Below, piece after piece: positions 12,713-26,440 of a stretch of DNA of 64,000 bases (position 1 is the first letter of the stretch; each line of letters starts with the position of its first letter). A model generated the notes under the pieces. It was given only the letters and a program-made list of their open reading frames with translations, searched no databases and was not told the origin of the DNA. The DNA is taken from the NCBI GenBank assembly GCA_023525715.1, contig CM042015.1, positions 84,702,750 through 84,766,749 on the forward strand. Reading direction: 5' to 3'. This stretch comes from Cichorium intybus. Lineage: Eukaryota; Streptophyta; Magnoliopsida; Asterales; Asteraceae. Made by a program: the position numbers and the translations under genes.

Positions 12713-14170
12713 TGATTACTCCCAAAATATCAACAATTACCCTGTCCGAAGCGAAGTAAATCCCGGTTATCTTGTAGAAAGGTTGCCTGACTGTGCACCA
12801 TTGCTCCCGGAGTCAATCGAAAGTATACTGAAAGATGTCGATAATGATATTATTCCAGGCATTACACATTGGCAAAGTCCAAACTTTTTTGCCTACTTTC
12901 CATCCAGTGCATGGAAGCACGGCAAGCTTTCTTGGTGAAATGCTTATCAACGGGTTTAATGTTATCGGATTCAATTGGCTATCTTCTCCTGCAGCTAGAG
13001 CTAGAGATGGTCGTTATGAATTGGCTGTCAAAACTACTCCAACTTCCCCGGTCCTTCTCTTTCTCTAACGATGGCGATGGTGGGGGTGTTTTGCTTGGCA
13101 CTACGTGTGAAGCCATCATTTGCACCCTGCTTGCTGCAAAAGAGAAGATGCTCGATAAAATTGGAAGAACAAACACAGAGAAGCTTGTTGTCTACTGTTC
13201 GGACCAAACCCATGTTGGTCTCGAAAAGGCAGCCAAAATTGTTGGGATAAAACCCGAGAATGTTCGAAAAGTCTTGACAACCAAGTCCACGAACTTTAAA
13301 CTGACACCAGAATCTCTGAATGATGTGATTAAAAGAGATGTTGAATCTGGACTAATTCAAATTTATTTGTGCGCTACTGTTGGAACAACGTCAACCACAA
13401 CCGTGGATCCATTGGCCCCGTTGTGTGAGTTGTCGAGCAAATATAATATGGGGGTTCACGTCGATGCTACATATGCTGGAAGTGCGTGTATCTGTCCTGA
13501 GTTCCGTCACTTCCTTGACGGTGTAGAGGGTGCAAGTTCCTTCAGTTTTAATGCACACAAATGGCTCCTGACAAATCTGGCTTGTTGCTGCCTTTGGGTG
13601 AAAGACAAATCGGCCCTCACCATACCTCTCTCCACGAACTCGGAGTATTTGACAAACAAAGCCACTGAATCAGGGCAAGTTGTGGACTACAAAGACTGGC
13701 AGATAGCACTAACACGGCGATTCCAAGCCTTGAAGTTATGGATGGTGCTAAGGAGCAATGGGGTGACTGGTTTAAGGGCTTTCATAAGAAACCATGTGAA
13801 AATGGCAAAGAATTTCGAAGGGCAGGTGACCATGGACAGTAGGTTTGAGATTGTGGTACCTAGGTACTTTTATGTGGTTTGTTTTCGGGTTTCTCCTTGC
13901 TCGATTAACGAGCACCATGGCAAGAACTATGAAGCAAATGAATTCAACCACAAATTATTGGAATCGATAAATGCAACGGGGCTGGTTTACATGACGCATT
14001 CAGTGGTTGGAGGAGTTTACTTTATCCGGTTTTCTGTTGGCGCGACTCTCACTGAAGATAGGCATATACAATTGGCTTGGGAGTTGGTGCAGGGTAAAGC
14101 AACTTCTCTGCTGGGTACACAGACACCAAAAACGGCCTCTTATAGTGATAATCCAAAAGAAGAAACATAA
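12713..14170 (+). pseudogene. Tyrosine/aromatic amino acid decarboxylase pseudogene
   Basis: A near copy of the intact gene at 37982-39508, beginning at the codons for QNINNYPVRSE and so lacking about the first 24 residues. A 4-bp insertion near 12910 and a 2-bp deletion near 12997 break the frame twice. From 12998 to 14170 the frame is open (434-codon ORF from 12869, whose first 40-odd residues are out-of-frame sequence). The PLP lysine motif NAHKW and the loop tyrosine (SEYL) are kept. However, HVDAAYAG reads HVDATYAG and NMWVHVD reads NMGVHVD, both in the cofactor pocket. The C-terminus differs (SDNPKEET instead of SKLPEQMESML). Homology continues 3' to about 14422. Truncation, frameshifts and pocket changes mean it should be inactive. 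Confidence 0.92.
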
Positions 14171-14291
14171 TATGTCATGTTACGTTGTTCATTCAATATA
14201 CTGTGAATGTCTACGTGAGGTACAATAACCGTATTTATGCATAAAAGATCATTGTTATAATTAATAAATTCCGATAATAAAGGTACGCATA

Positions 14292-14422
14292 TTACTACAA
14301 CGGTTAATGACAATACCGCGACGCATATTGCCACTAATATTTTGAAAAGTCGCTGCTATCGGTAGCAACGACATGTAGCTGCTATCAGTAGCTACTAATT
14401 CATTGTTGATATTGCTCGGCTG
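14292..14422. mobile_element. Truncated CACTA-like MITE 3' of decarboxylase pseudogene
   Basis: Matches the left 130 bp of the element at 39642-40150 and then ends abruptly. The break at 14422 marks the right limit of the decarboxylase duplication. Confidence 0.65.
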
Positions 14423-14439
14423 TTAGGTTCTCAATTGAA

Positions 14440-14443
<4 letters not shown>

Positions 14444-14520
<77 letters not shown>
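14444..14520. repeat. (TA)n array
   Basis: About 77 bp of TA repeat. The following sequence (ggtcgagatcatcagaaaac) resembles the element heads that follow other TA arrays at 40319 and 48115. Confidence 0.98.
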
Positions 14521-14522
<2 letters not shown>

Positions 14523-14839
14523 TCGAGATCATCAGAAAACCTAAAAAATCCTAGGAATCTAGGAACTTTTTTTCTACACAATATTTTTCAAAAAAAATTG
14601 CACCGGATTTTTATAATATATGCGATTAAGAGATTTTTTTATAAAAATTCAAAAAAATGTATATTTTTATAGTTTATTTCCTAAATTTTCCACTTTCTAA
14701 ACCCCTAACTTTCTAGACTCGTTATTGCTAGACTATTCAAATTTTAGTAGGTTATATTTATCTTATATGCAAAGAAGAGAAAGAGAAATTAGTCATTGTG
14801 GCTTATGATCTACCACAAAATGGCTCAAGAAATTCCTAA

Positions 14840-15122
14840 GTGTGGACGGAGCAGTCATAGATGGGATGCGGGTTCGACCGGAAAGAGGCTGCGGTACAGC
14901 CGGTACAGCGCAGGTTCGACAGCGGGATGGAGGTGACGGATTCAAAGATGAGGGTTTGCGGGTTAGTAAAGCCGCTTGGTCGAAGGTAAAGAAGGAAAAA
15001 GAAGGGCAGCGAGTTGAAGGTCGGCGGCTTCAGCGGCTTTTGCACCGTCCTTAACGGGTTGAGGGCGGGATGAGGGCGGCTTCAACTTATGTCGGGTTCG
15101 AATGGTATTGCACCGTCCATCC
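14840..15122. mobile_element. PIF/Harbinger-type MITE
   Basis: The 283-bp GC-rich element has imperfect inverted ends (gtgtggacggagca and the complement ggatggacggtgca). It is flanked by TAA on both sides (14837-14839, 15123-15125), the TWA target typical of PIF/Harbinger. A 70-codon ORF inside has no recognised family. Confidence 0.6.
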
Positions 15123-15247
15123 TAATGCCTCAAAATAGTCACATATATAGCAGTGGAGCCACAATAACCGAAAATTTGAGTGAGACTATACAAGACCCTC
15201 CTTCCCTGACGTCTAAAGGGAAATATTCAACTAAATGTTGCAGTCAC

Positions 15248-16910
<1,663 letters not shown>

Positions 16911-17056
16911 CACTACTACAAAAAGGCTTATAGGACCCGGTTAAAAGCATAATATAACCCGGTTTTGCAATCGGGCTCTTTGTGAGCAGGTCATATGTCA
17001 AAAATCTAATAGAACCCGATTTAAAAACTGGGTCATATGTGCCTCTTTGTACTAGG
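16911..17056. mobile_element. Short CACTA-type MITE
   Basis: Starts cactactacaaaaaggct, the CACTA (En/Spm) terminal motif, and ends with the imperfect complement gcctctttgtactagg. Inverted similarity extends about 30 bp into a word like gacccggtt. Confidence 0.65.
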
Positions 17057-17299
17057 CCATGACAAGAACTAGCGCCAGTGGTTTAGGAGATGCACCGATG
17101 GATAGAATTAAAGGACAAGAACATGTGTGATGGTTTAGGAGAATTGGAGAAGCACTCATGGGTATCAAGGAGAAAGAAACCGATAATTTTTGTTAACATA
17201 TTTCTTTTTATTAGAAAAACATAATTAAATGGTAAATAAATTCAAAATTACTATGTTTTAGTAAATGTATTTTACAATTACAATCTTTTGGTAAAAACT

Positions 17300-17788
17300 C
17301 CGTTCAGGCACACCGCACACCGTAGAGCCTAAACATACCACGAATAGACACAAGCCTATTAATTTGAAGGTGATTGTTCCAAGAATGGACGACAGCCAAT
17401 TAGTTGGAAGGTGTTTGTTGTATATTAATGTATCCATTACTTTCTCACCAAGAAAGTGGTCATGAAACGTGTGATTCTAGCACATGTCGCATATCCAACG
17501 TCTTGCATGTCCATCAAATAGTGCAAAAAGTCATTCATAGAAATTTAGGAATTGTAAATCATGAAACGTTCTTACATGAATTCACTAGATTAGATGAAGT
17601 AAGATTATTAAATGAAGCTAGCACAAAATATTATTTATGAAATTATGGTAAACTGGTCTTCAATTAAATTTACATAGTTGTTTGTTTGCATATTATAATA
17701 AAGAGATTTATTACTGTATTATTTACGTTTTTGACACCATATATTAATTTCTCAGAGTTTTTTCACCACCTGTAAATCTAAATGTCTA
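17300..17788. repeat. Three-copy dispersed repeat, left half (split copy)
   Basis: Matches 11745-12410. A 78-codon ORF (17404-17640) inside is shared in broken form with 12050-12260, but has no recognised family. The match stops at about 17785 and resumes in a different place, at 28928. Confidence 0.75.
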
Positions 17789-17790
17789 TT

Positions 17791-17935
17791 CTATGCGGTT
17801 ATTGTAGTTAAAAATCAAATAGCAGTCACCGATCACTATTTGAAATCGCGGTTTTCGCGGTAGTATAACAATTTTTTATATTATGTATAATTTTTATATT
17901 AGAGTATTAATACTATATAGAATTAATATTATAAA
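17791..17935 (-). mobile_element. Truncated hAT MITE end
   Basis: Starts ctatgcggttattg and resembles the reverse complement of 45650-45789, the terminus of the hAT MITE at 45347-45789. The other end is missing. Confidence 0.6.
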
Positions 17936-18589
17936 ATGTCATAAAAAACATAACATAAAGCATATTTAGTATTCTGATATATTATTATGGAAATGAAAAA
18001 GTGCTAAAGTGTCAAACAAAGTTTAATTGCAATCTAAGTGCGGCTTCTGATGCAAAAGGTACAACAACAAATGTGTACTAGACTAAAGATGAGTAGTAGA
18101 TACCACCGAAAAACTGATGGGAAAAGCAAACGGACAATCAAGATGTTAAAGGACATGTTACAGCCACGTGTCATCTATTTTGGGTGAAGTTAGGATAAAC
18201 ACTTATGGCTCATCGTGTTTGCGTATAATGATAGTTATCACTCAACAAAACGTGTAAAGACTTAGAATTCCAAGTGGGTGACTTTGTTGTGTTAATAGTC
18301 TTCCCTTTAAAAGGTGTCATATGTTTTGGTACACATGAGAATTTAAGTCCTTGCTAGATTGGTCCTTTCAGAATTCTATAAAGAATTAGACATGTGGCTC
18401 ATAAGATTGAATTATAGGAATAAATCGCTATAATTCATAACTTTTAACACATATCGAACTTTCAAATAAGTTACATAGATAACACAATGATTGTATGTCC
18501 AAGTTGATGGGAAGTTAAAAGATTGGGAAGAATCGAAGATGATATTAGAGAAAGTGAAACGATTCTGAAACAAAGAGATAGGGATAATT

Positions 18590-18694
18590 GAGGTACATTG
18601 GCATCACCATCAAGGTACATATGTTTCTTGGAAATCCAAGGAAGATATAAAGAACAAATGCCCTCAAATCCATACTAGGGCGGAATCCTTTTGA
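18590..18694 (+). pseudogene. Ty3/gypsy polyprotein C-terminus remnant
   Basis: Translation gives EVHWHHHQGTYVSWKSKEDI, then KNKCPQIHTRAESF and a stop. It resembles the end of plant Ty3/gypsy polyproteins (VKVQWRHRKGxExTWEPExxMRxxYPxLF). A purine-rich stretch and TGTAACA follow at about 18700-18715, as expected for a polypurine tract and LTR start. The preceding frame (ETILKQRDRDN) fits weakly. Highly decayed. Confidence 0.55.
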
Positions 18695-18740
18695 TGGAGG
18701 TTAAATGTAACACTGTGATTTCGTAAGTGACGTGCGCAGT

Positions 18741-19640
18741 TGTTGATACGGTCAAATATAAATATCTTATTACCTTGACTAGATAGGGTAAGTAAGGGTC
18801 GAATCCAAGGATCCTGTGGTTGATGTATTGTGTCAAGAAAAACAATCCAGCTATAGTGTCACTCTAAAGCCAGAGAATCGCAAACACGTTAAATAAACAA
18901 AAACCAAACTGAAATCGAACGCAACTAAGTAAAATACTTCCGTTATAGTTCACATGCAACTATGAACCAAAATGAAACTAAATTCAATTGTAATATTCAA
19001 TTTGATTAAAAACCAAAATTATAAACACTTGTTCCAACAAACGTTCCCAAACTAACGATTACTACTACCAACTATCTGATCTACAAAGATCTAAAACCAA
19101 ATGCTCGAATGATCAGAAAAGTTCCAATGTTTAGGAATCCTCCAACACCGAATCGATACAGATAATAAATAAAAGGCTAAAAAGTCAAAACAATGAATAT
19201 AGACTTGAAACTACTGAAAAAGAACCAAATATGAACGAGAAGTAGCTCTGAGATCTATAGGAATACTCAATGGATGCCTAGATCTCGACTGGAGGCTGGT
19301 ATTTATAGTGGTGGAATCATGCTTATTAGCGTCGCGAATATGTCCACATAGCGCCACCAACTAACTACTTTCCTGACATCTCGGTTTAACAGGCCAATTC
19401 AAATTACGGTGTAATCCAATCATGGCGACGTGAACTCTCTCCCTAAGCACCGCTAACTGCTCGATCCTTATCTCTTGATTTCCAGCTTATCATTATCCAA
19501 TTTTGCTCCTAATTCCTACAAACGAACACATTTCCTACCACAAACAATTCCAAGAAAGTGAGTGTATTCATTCGAGTTATAACAATTATTCAGCTAAAAT
19601 ACACCAAATAATGTATAATTTATCCCAAGTAAAAATGCGT
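18741..19640 (-). mobile_element. Probable solo LTR or LTR-like repeat
   Basis: On the minus strand it starts with a stretch (acttgggataaattatac ... ttggtgtattttag) that I associate with plant LTR starts, and ends near ccgtatcaaca. No clear target duplication was found, so limits are approximate. Confidence 0.35.
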
Positions 19641-20831
19641 TATTAGTAAGCAAGGTATGTTGTATTTTATTAAGTAATAGTTTTCTAACTACTACTTTGG
19701 TGTTAAATAAGTATGTGAGAGATGAGTGTTAAGGCTTTATAGGAAAACCCTTAAGAAATACATAGAATTTCAAAGCACTCGAAAGAAAGTTTAGTGCTTG
19801 GTTCGGTAAAACATAAAATTGTAATTTTGAGGAAATATGTTTTATAAATTTTTATTGAGGATTGTAGATGATTTCATTACAAACATGTAGGCCAAAAAGC
19901 TCAGCGAAAATGGAGGTTTGTCCGAAACGCTAGGAATTTTTAAGTGTTAAGGGTTAAAGAGGGTTGCGGAACCTGGGTTTAAAATTTAAAATCGGGCCCG
20001 GGCCGGTTCAGGAGGATTTTTGGGCCTATTTTGATGTATATTAACATCTTAAAATGCATTTTTACACCGTTTCATCCTTAAAACCTCAAAAACTATCTAT
20101 GAAACTTTTTCTCGATCAATCCTCATCATTTTGGGCCAGAAAACCTCACACCTTGGAATTATTAAGTAAATATTTTAAAGTAAAAACCTTAATTTGGGGT
20201 TTTTAGTGTTCCTTGATGTTATTCTTGATTTTAATGGTGTTTAGGTCTAGATTCTAGTGAAACAAAGTTGTTAAAATATTTGTTTAACTTGTTTTTTCAA
20301 GGTTTTCTGACATGGTAATTTGTTTATATGGAAATATTTTGATTATTGTGCATTAAATTACATGTGTTCTTGAAGATGGAATTGTATACCCTTGTTTATG
20401 CTTTAGTTTTTAATTTTTAGGGCTTGCTAATGAATTTTGGAATTATATTTGACAATTAAAGATCTATTTCTTGTGTAATACATGGATTTTATGGTGAAAT
20501 TGGAAGATAACACTATGAATGGAATTGAAGATTCTATAATGGAATATTAATCCAAACTTGGTGATTTTTGGTATTATGAGTATTCTTAGGTTACTAAACT
20601 TCATGGGATAATTCAGGTAAGTATTGGGAAAGTGTTCGATGTATTATTTTGTAAGATTATCAAAGTATTGATCAATTGACCATTTTCTTGATTTTAATCT
20701 TAAAAGTCCTTCCATTTTGAAATACAAAAGAGTTTGATGATACCTATCATTAAAGGTGAGTTCATATAATGTTATTGACTTTCATTACATGTTAAAGAGG
20801 TAATGAATCTTGTTTGAAGTATCAAACCACA
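19641..20831. other. Unassigned, probably gypsy LTR/internal remnant
   Basis: No coding frame was recognised. It includes a GC-rich phrase (atcgggcccgggccggttc) near 19992. It is the left flank of the Copia insertion; the right flank continues at 28515-28927. Confidence 0.4.
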
Positions 20832-20836
20832 AGGTT

Positions 20837-21569
20837 TGATAGGTTTTATGCAAATCAATAAACTCAAATCCTAAGTTCACATGCAGCCTAGATTGGATCT
20901 ATGTTTTCACTATTTAAACATGTAATATAAATCCTAAGGCCAACTGAAAATTTACTAAAATATATAAAGAAGAAAAACTAACCTTTAGTTGATTTCTTGA
21001 AAGCTAAGCAACACCATTGTCTTGCCTCAAATGAAGTCACACCCAGTAGCTAGGGTTTCGAAATCCAGAGAGAGTATAGGAAAGTGGCGTAGACTAATGA
21101 GGGCTAGGGGTCTTTATTTATAGGCTCCAGGTGGTTACAGATAAACCTTATAGATAAACCTTTTGAATTCAAATCAAGATAAACCTTTTATCATTTAATT
21201 TAAACATACTTATCTATTATTTATCAATTTCGATTTTAAGGATATAACCATCCTTAAAATCGCCAACTCCAAGTTGTCCTGGATAGTCACTACTCAACTA
21301 TTGAATAATTACAAATCAGCCCCTGCACCTTTAATTAATTCAATTAATCACTAAATTAATTCCAGATTAATTTCTAATTAATATATTATCAACATAATAT
21401 ATTAATAAACTATTTATTTTATTTGATTATTAATCATATAATAAATCAATCTTTCTCTCTTCTGGTATTTCTGCCAAACCTCTAGCTATTAGGGCAACCC
21501 AAATGGGCTTTGCTACTATTAATCAGATAAATATAAATTATTAGTCATGGCTTAGACACCTAATCCAAA
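20837..21569 (-). repeat. 3' LTR of Copia element
   Basis: Pairs with 27749-28514. Its inner end reads ccaaag where the other LTR reads ccaaca, so the terminal TG/CA is mutated there. Confidence 0.9.
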
Positions 21570-22431
21570 GTCTCCCACTTAGATAAGTATATGACTATAA
21601 TTGTCAATTTACCTTCTAATTAACCAGCAAATTGTAGCTTCCAAAAAACTGTTGCCGAACGCTAACCTAGTCAGTTATGTCCATAGATAAGTGATCATAT
21701 ATGATCCTCCGTCCAACAAGATATTTCTGGACTTGAGACATGGATTAAGATCAATCTCAGTTCGATACTCTGTTTCCCGATTTCTGATTTGCATATGACA
21801 TTAAGACTTTAATTGAACACATCAATTTTAGTCCTAGTTGGCCAACACTTTCAGTCAACTTCAAAATCATCGAGAGGCCTATAGATATCTGTTTCCCATT
21901 AGGGTCAAGGAACGAATAAGCTTTGACTCATACATGTATATCTTTTACCAGTCAAATCGCTCATAACAACACGTTTTATAACATCGAGTTACCGATGCGT
22001 TTTCGTATTATCAATGAACAATTGCCTTGCAAATTATAAGTCATATGTATCTGCTTCAAGATCATAAGATGTTATCGTCTCAAAATTGCTTGTGATATAA
22101 TCCATGAAGCAATTCTTTGAGCGTGGGTTTATCCAATACTCAAATCTCTATTTTCTAAGTACTCATGAATGTTGCAGCAATGTCGTTGCTATGTCTAACT
22201 CCTTAGACAGTCTACAACCAATTCATGACAGTCTTGATTCATACTTACTTCCTAAAGTATGAGCGACTGTGGACATTCGAATAATCATATTATTTAGGAT
22301 GTAAAACACGCAAAATGAAACACAATGATAAACAATTGACAATAGCAGTAAACAATACTCATCGATAATTATCTATTATTAAATCACCAAAGTCAATTAC
22401 ATTTACATTGTTACAAGTTTCAGAAAACTAT

Positions 22432-24258
22432 CTAATTACAAAAACTAACATCATTTCGCAATCTAATACTTCTAGCATGCTGATTGTGCTTGATCCTACT
22501 CAGAGCCTTTGTCAAGGGATCTGCAGGATTATCTTCAGATGATACCCTCTTCACAAGGAGGTGGCCTTCTTCTACCCTATGCCTGATATAGTGGTACTTT
22601 CTGTCGATATGTCTGGACTTTCCAAGATCTCTCGGTTTCTTTGTCAAATCAACCGCTCCTTCGTTATCGCAGAAAAGTTCCATAGGCTCCTGAATCGTCG
22701 GGACTACTCCAAGGTCACCGATGAGTTTCTTCAGCCTAGCCGCTTCCTTTGACGCTTCACTTGCTGCTATGTACTCTGATTCGCACGTAGAATCAGCCAC
22801 CGTCTTTTGTTTGGAACTCTTCTAAGTAACCGCTACACCATTTAAAAGAAATACCCAGCCCGACTGAGACCGACCATTGTCTCTATCTGTCTGGAAGCTG
22901 GCGTCAGTGTACCCGCTAACTTTCAATGTATCACTGCCACCAAGGACTAGAACCATGTTCTTCGTCCTCCGCAAATACTTGAGAATGTTCTTAACAGCTA
23001 TCCAATGAGCCCTACCAGGGTTTCCCTGATAACGACTGACAATGCTCAAAGCAAAGGACACGTCAGGGCGAGTACATGTCATAGCGTACATGATCGACCC
23101 TACTGCCGAAGCATAAGGTACCCCACTCATGTCAGCTATCTCCTCATCTGTACTCGGGCTTTGAGTCTTACTCAATTTTGCATTGCTCTGGATAAGCAGC
23201 TCTCCCTTCTTGGAATTTTCCATACTAAACATTTTTAGTACCTTATCCAAGTATGTACTTTGACTAAGTCCTATTAGTCTCTTCTTCCCATCTATCAATA
23301 TCCTTATCCCGAGAATATAGGCAGCTTCTCCTAGGTCTTTCATGGCGAAACACTTCCCAAGCCAAGATTTAACATCTTGCAAGGTTGGAATGTCGTTTCC
23401 CATGAGCAGTATGTCATCGACATCCAACACCAGAAAAGTGACTATACTCCCACTAGCCTTGACATACACGCAGGACTCATCTTCGCTCCTAGAGAAACCA
23501 AACTCTTTGACTTTCTCATGGAAGCAAAGATTCCAACTGCGAGAAGCTTGTTTCAATCTGTAGATTGATTTCTCAAGCTTACATACCTTATTAGGATACT
23601 TTGCGTCCACAAAACCCTCTAGCTGATTCATGTAAACATCCTCAGCCAACTTCCTGTTAAGGAAAGCGGTTTTGACGTCCATCTGCCAAATTTCATAGTC
23701 ATGAAATGCAGCTATGGCTAGCATTATCCTAATGGACTTAATCTTGGCCAGTGGTGAGAAGGTCTCGTCATAGTCAACCCCTGGGGTTTGAGTAAAGCCC
23801 TTCGCAACCAGTCAAGCCTTAAAGGTGTGCACCTTTCTATCCATGTCGGTCTTCTTCTTGAAGATCCATTTGCACCCAACTGTCTTTCGACCTGGTACAT
23901 TGTCAACCAAATTCCAAACTTGGTTGTCATACATGGACTTGATTTCGCTATCCATTGCCTCTTTCCATTTAGCAGACTCAGGGCCCGCCACTGCTTCCTT
24001 GTAGCTAGCTGGCTTATCCAGATTTACCAGTGTCCTATCACTGACAAACGTGTCACCATCTGTAGTTATATAGAAACCATAAAACTCGGGTGGCATGCTA
24101 ACTTTACCGGAGCGTCTAAGAGGTAATGATATGTCTGTCGGACCAACAGGAACTTCTTCCTCTTGTTGGGTGCTAGTTTCTCCTAAGGTTGTATCATCAG
24201 ATGACTCCTGAATTTCTTCAAGGTCAATGGTACTCCCACTGTCCTCTTTGAATATGAG

Positions 24259-24302
<44 letters not shown>

Positions 24303-24396
24303 AAAGACTCCTCGTCTTGCTACAAAGATCACGTCCTCGCTTGGTCTGTAGAACAAGTATCCAAAAGACTGTTTCGGGTATCCAATGAATATACAC
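22432..24396 (-). pseudogene. Copia pol: reverse transcriptase and RNase H, broken
   Basis: Read on the minus strand: KWIFKKKTDMDRKVHTFKA, a stop, then the RT palm with QMDVKTAFLNRKL and YRLKQASRSWN, a LVLDVDDILLMG active-site strand, and finally RNase H with ADSTCESEYIAASEASKEA, CDNEGAVDL and the ENPADPLTK-like tail (DNPADPLTKALSR). The catalytic YVDD reads DVDD. Stops near 22810 and 23815 break the frame. Positions 24258-24300 contain a GA-repeat expansion inside the coding region. Confidence 0.9.
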
Positions 24397-25133
24397 CTCT
24401 CACTTCTATCTGTGAGTTTTTCATGAGTCTCTCGTCTTACGAAAGATTCACAACCCCAGACTTTGATATGTGCTAACGAGGGAACTTTCCATGTCCACAT
24501 CCCGTGAGGTATTTTGGCAACCTTTTTAGTAGGGACAAGATTGAGGATGTGGGCGGCAGTCTCTAAGGCATACCCCCAGAAGTGGATGGGAAGAGAAGCT
24601 CGACTCATCATGGAACGAACCATGTCCAACAGGTTCGGTTACGCCTCTCAGCAACACCGTTCAATTGTGGTGTTTTCGGAGGTGTCAACTATGAAACTAT
24701 TCCACATTCCTTAAGATAGTCAAGGAACTTGATACTAAGATACTCATCGCCTCTGTCAGATCTAAGCATCTTTATCTTCCTGCCTAATTGATTATCAACT
24801 TGATTCTTATACTCTGAACTTTTCAATGGTATCTGACTTATGCTTGATCAAGTAGATATATCCATATCTACTATAATCATCAGTAAAAGTCACGTAGAAC
24901 CGAGTGGCATCCCTTGTGGTTGATCAGAAGGGTCCACACACATCTGTGTGTATGATATCCAACAAACCTTCACCTCTTTCACAAGACCATGTGAAAGGTG
25001 ACTTTGTCATCTTGCTCAACAGACAATATTCGCATACATCATCCGACTTGAGATCGAATGATTCCAACACTCCATCCTTTTGGAGTTGGGTGATGTGTTT
25101 CTTGTTGATGTGGCCAAGACGACAGTGCCACAA
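24183..25133 (-). pseudogene. Copia integrase region, broken
   Basis: The GAG-pre-integrase segment MWHCRLGHINKKHITQLQKD with its C-x2-C zinc ligands (CEYC) lies at 24924-25133, followed by HTDVCGPF, the start of the integrase core. The core middle (about 24630-24920) is frameshifted. The distal part (24183-24629) reads LPIHFWGYALETAAHILNLV and HIKVWGCESFVR, typical of the Copia integrase C-terminal half. Confidence 0.85.
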
Positions 25134-25163
25134 GCATGCCTTTTCTACACCATTAGAATCAAT

Positions 25164-26440
25164 TTATAACACACTATTACCTAAATTGTCTACACAAGTC
25201 ACTGTTTCATGCACACTATCACAAGCTAAAGCTTCAAAAATAAAGGCACCATTCTTATAAACAGAAATTGAACCATTCAAATTATTAAAAGAATATTGAA
25301 AACCTTGTTTGAACAATGCATGAAATGAGATAATGTTTCTTGCCATATCTGGCAAATAGCAACAATTTAATAATTCTAAACTAACATCACTACTAAACAC
25401 TAAGCTATAAACTCTGATCTTGGTTACAGGTGACGATCGCCTATTGCCCATGATCAAGTTTACTCTCCCTTGCTCCACCTCCCTACTTTCCTTTAGGCCC
25501 TGCAAATCAGAACAAATGTGAAAACCACATCCTGTATCAAGGACCCAAGAACAGGAAGATGATGAGTTTTTAGAGATAGTGTATATACCTGCTGACGATG
25601 GCTTCACTTTGCCATGCTTGATGTCCTGTAAGTACTTGGGGCAGCTTCTTTTCCAATGGCCCTTCTCTTTGCAATAAAAGAAGTCGGCATCTTTTGGATT
25701 CGAGACCTAAGGAATGCCAGAAGGTCTGGATCTTGAGCCATTACTGGATGACCCCGCTTGAACCTTGTCCTTCTAATTCTGCTTGGGAGGACCCTTCCTT
25801 TTCTTTCCTTTGCCTTGTCCAATTGCCAAGACGGGAGTGTTCACTAAAGGTACACCTTTACCCTTCAGCCCGTCTTCTGCAGTTTGTAGCATGTTATGCA
25901 GCTCAGCCAATGAGGTCTGAATGTTGTTCAAATGATATGCCAGTACAAACTGGTCATAACAACTTGGCAAGGAGTTAAGGACCAATGCAATGGCCAGCTC
26001 CTTATCAATCTGCATATTCAGCTTCTGCAGCCTCTCCACATAACCTTGCATTCTTTGCACATGAGTGTAGACAGACTCTCCATCCTTAAGCCTACAAGTC
26101 ATGAGGGCTCAGACTACTTCACATTTCTCCACACGAGCTCGCTTGCAGAACTTTTCGGCAAGATCCTTGTGCATCTCATATGGCCAGTAGTCTTCGTAGA
26201 ATCTTTGCAATTCAGGAGTCATTGTAGCAACCATGATACAGGCCACTCTGGTCGCATCATCATATTGTTTCTTGTACGAGGCATATTCCTCGGGAGTAGC
26301 TGTGTCAGGGTCAACTTCAATAAGCTCTTTGTCAAGAACATACTCTTTGTTCTCAAACCAAAGCTATTTTTATGTTCCTCATCCAGTCATTGTAGTTCGT
26401 GCCATCCAATGTCACTTTGGAGCACAATGAGAGGATTGAA
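25164..26440 (-). pseudogene. Copia gag and protease, broken
   Basis: Gag starts near 26440: a TNYNDWMRNIKIAL segment, then after a stop and frame change EYASYKKQYDDATRVACIMV. The UBN2-type gag continues at 25773-26102 with a VQRMQGYVERLQKLNMQIDK segment. A zinc knuckle near 25650-25700 reads FYCKEKGHWKRSC; its first cysteine appears replaced by phenylalanine. The aspartic protease (25164-25607) has WVLDTGCGFHICSD, retaining DTG. Confidence 0.85.

Noticed and set aside
12869..14170. 434-codon ORF as a separate functional decarboxylase
   Set aside because: Its first ~43 residues are frameshifted sequence, the true N-terminal third is in two other frames, and the cofactor pocket has changed residues.
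14842..15054. 70-aa ORF of Arg/Gly-rich protein
   Set aside because: Falls within a 283-bp Harbinger-type MITE with TAA flanks; no family similarity.
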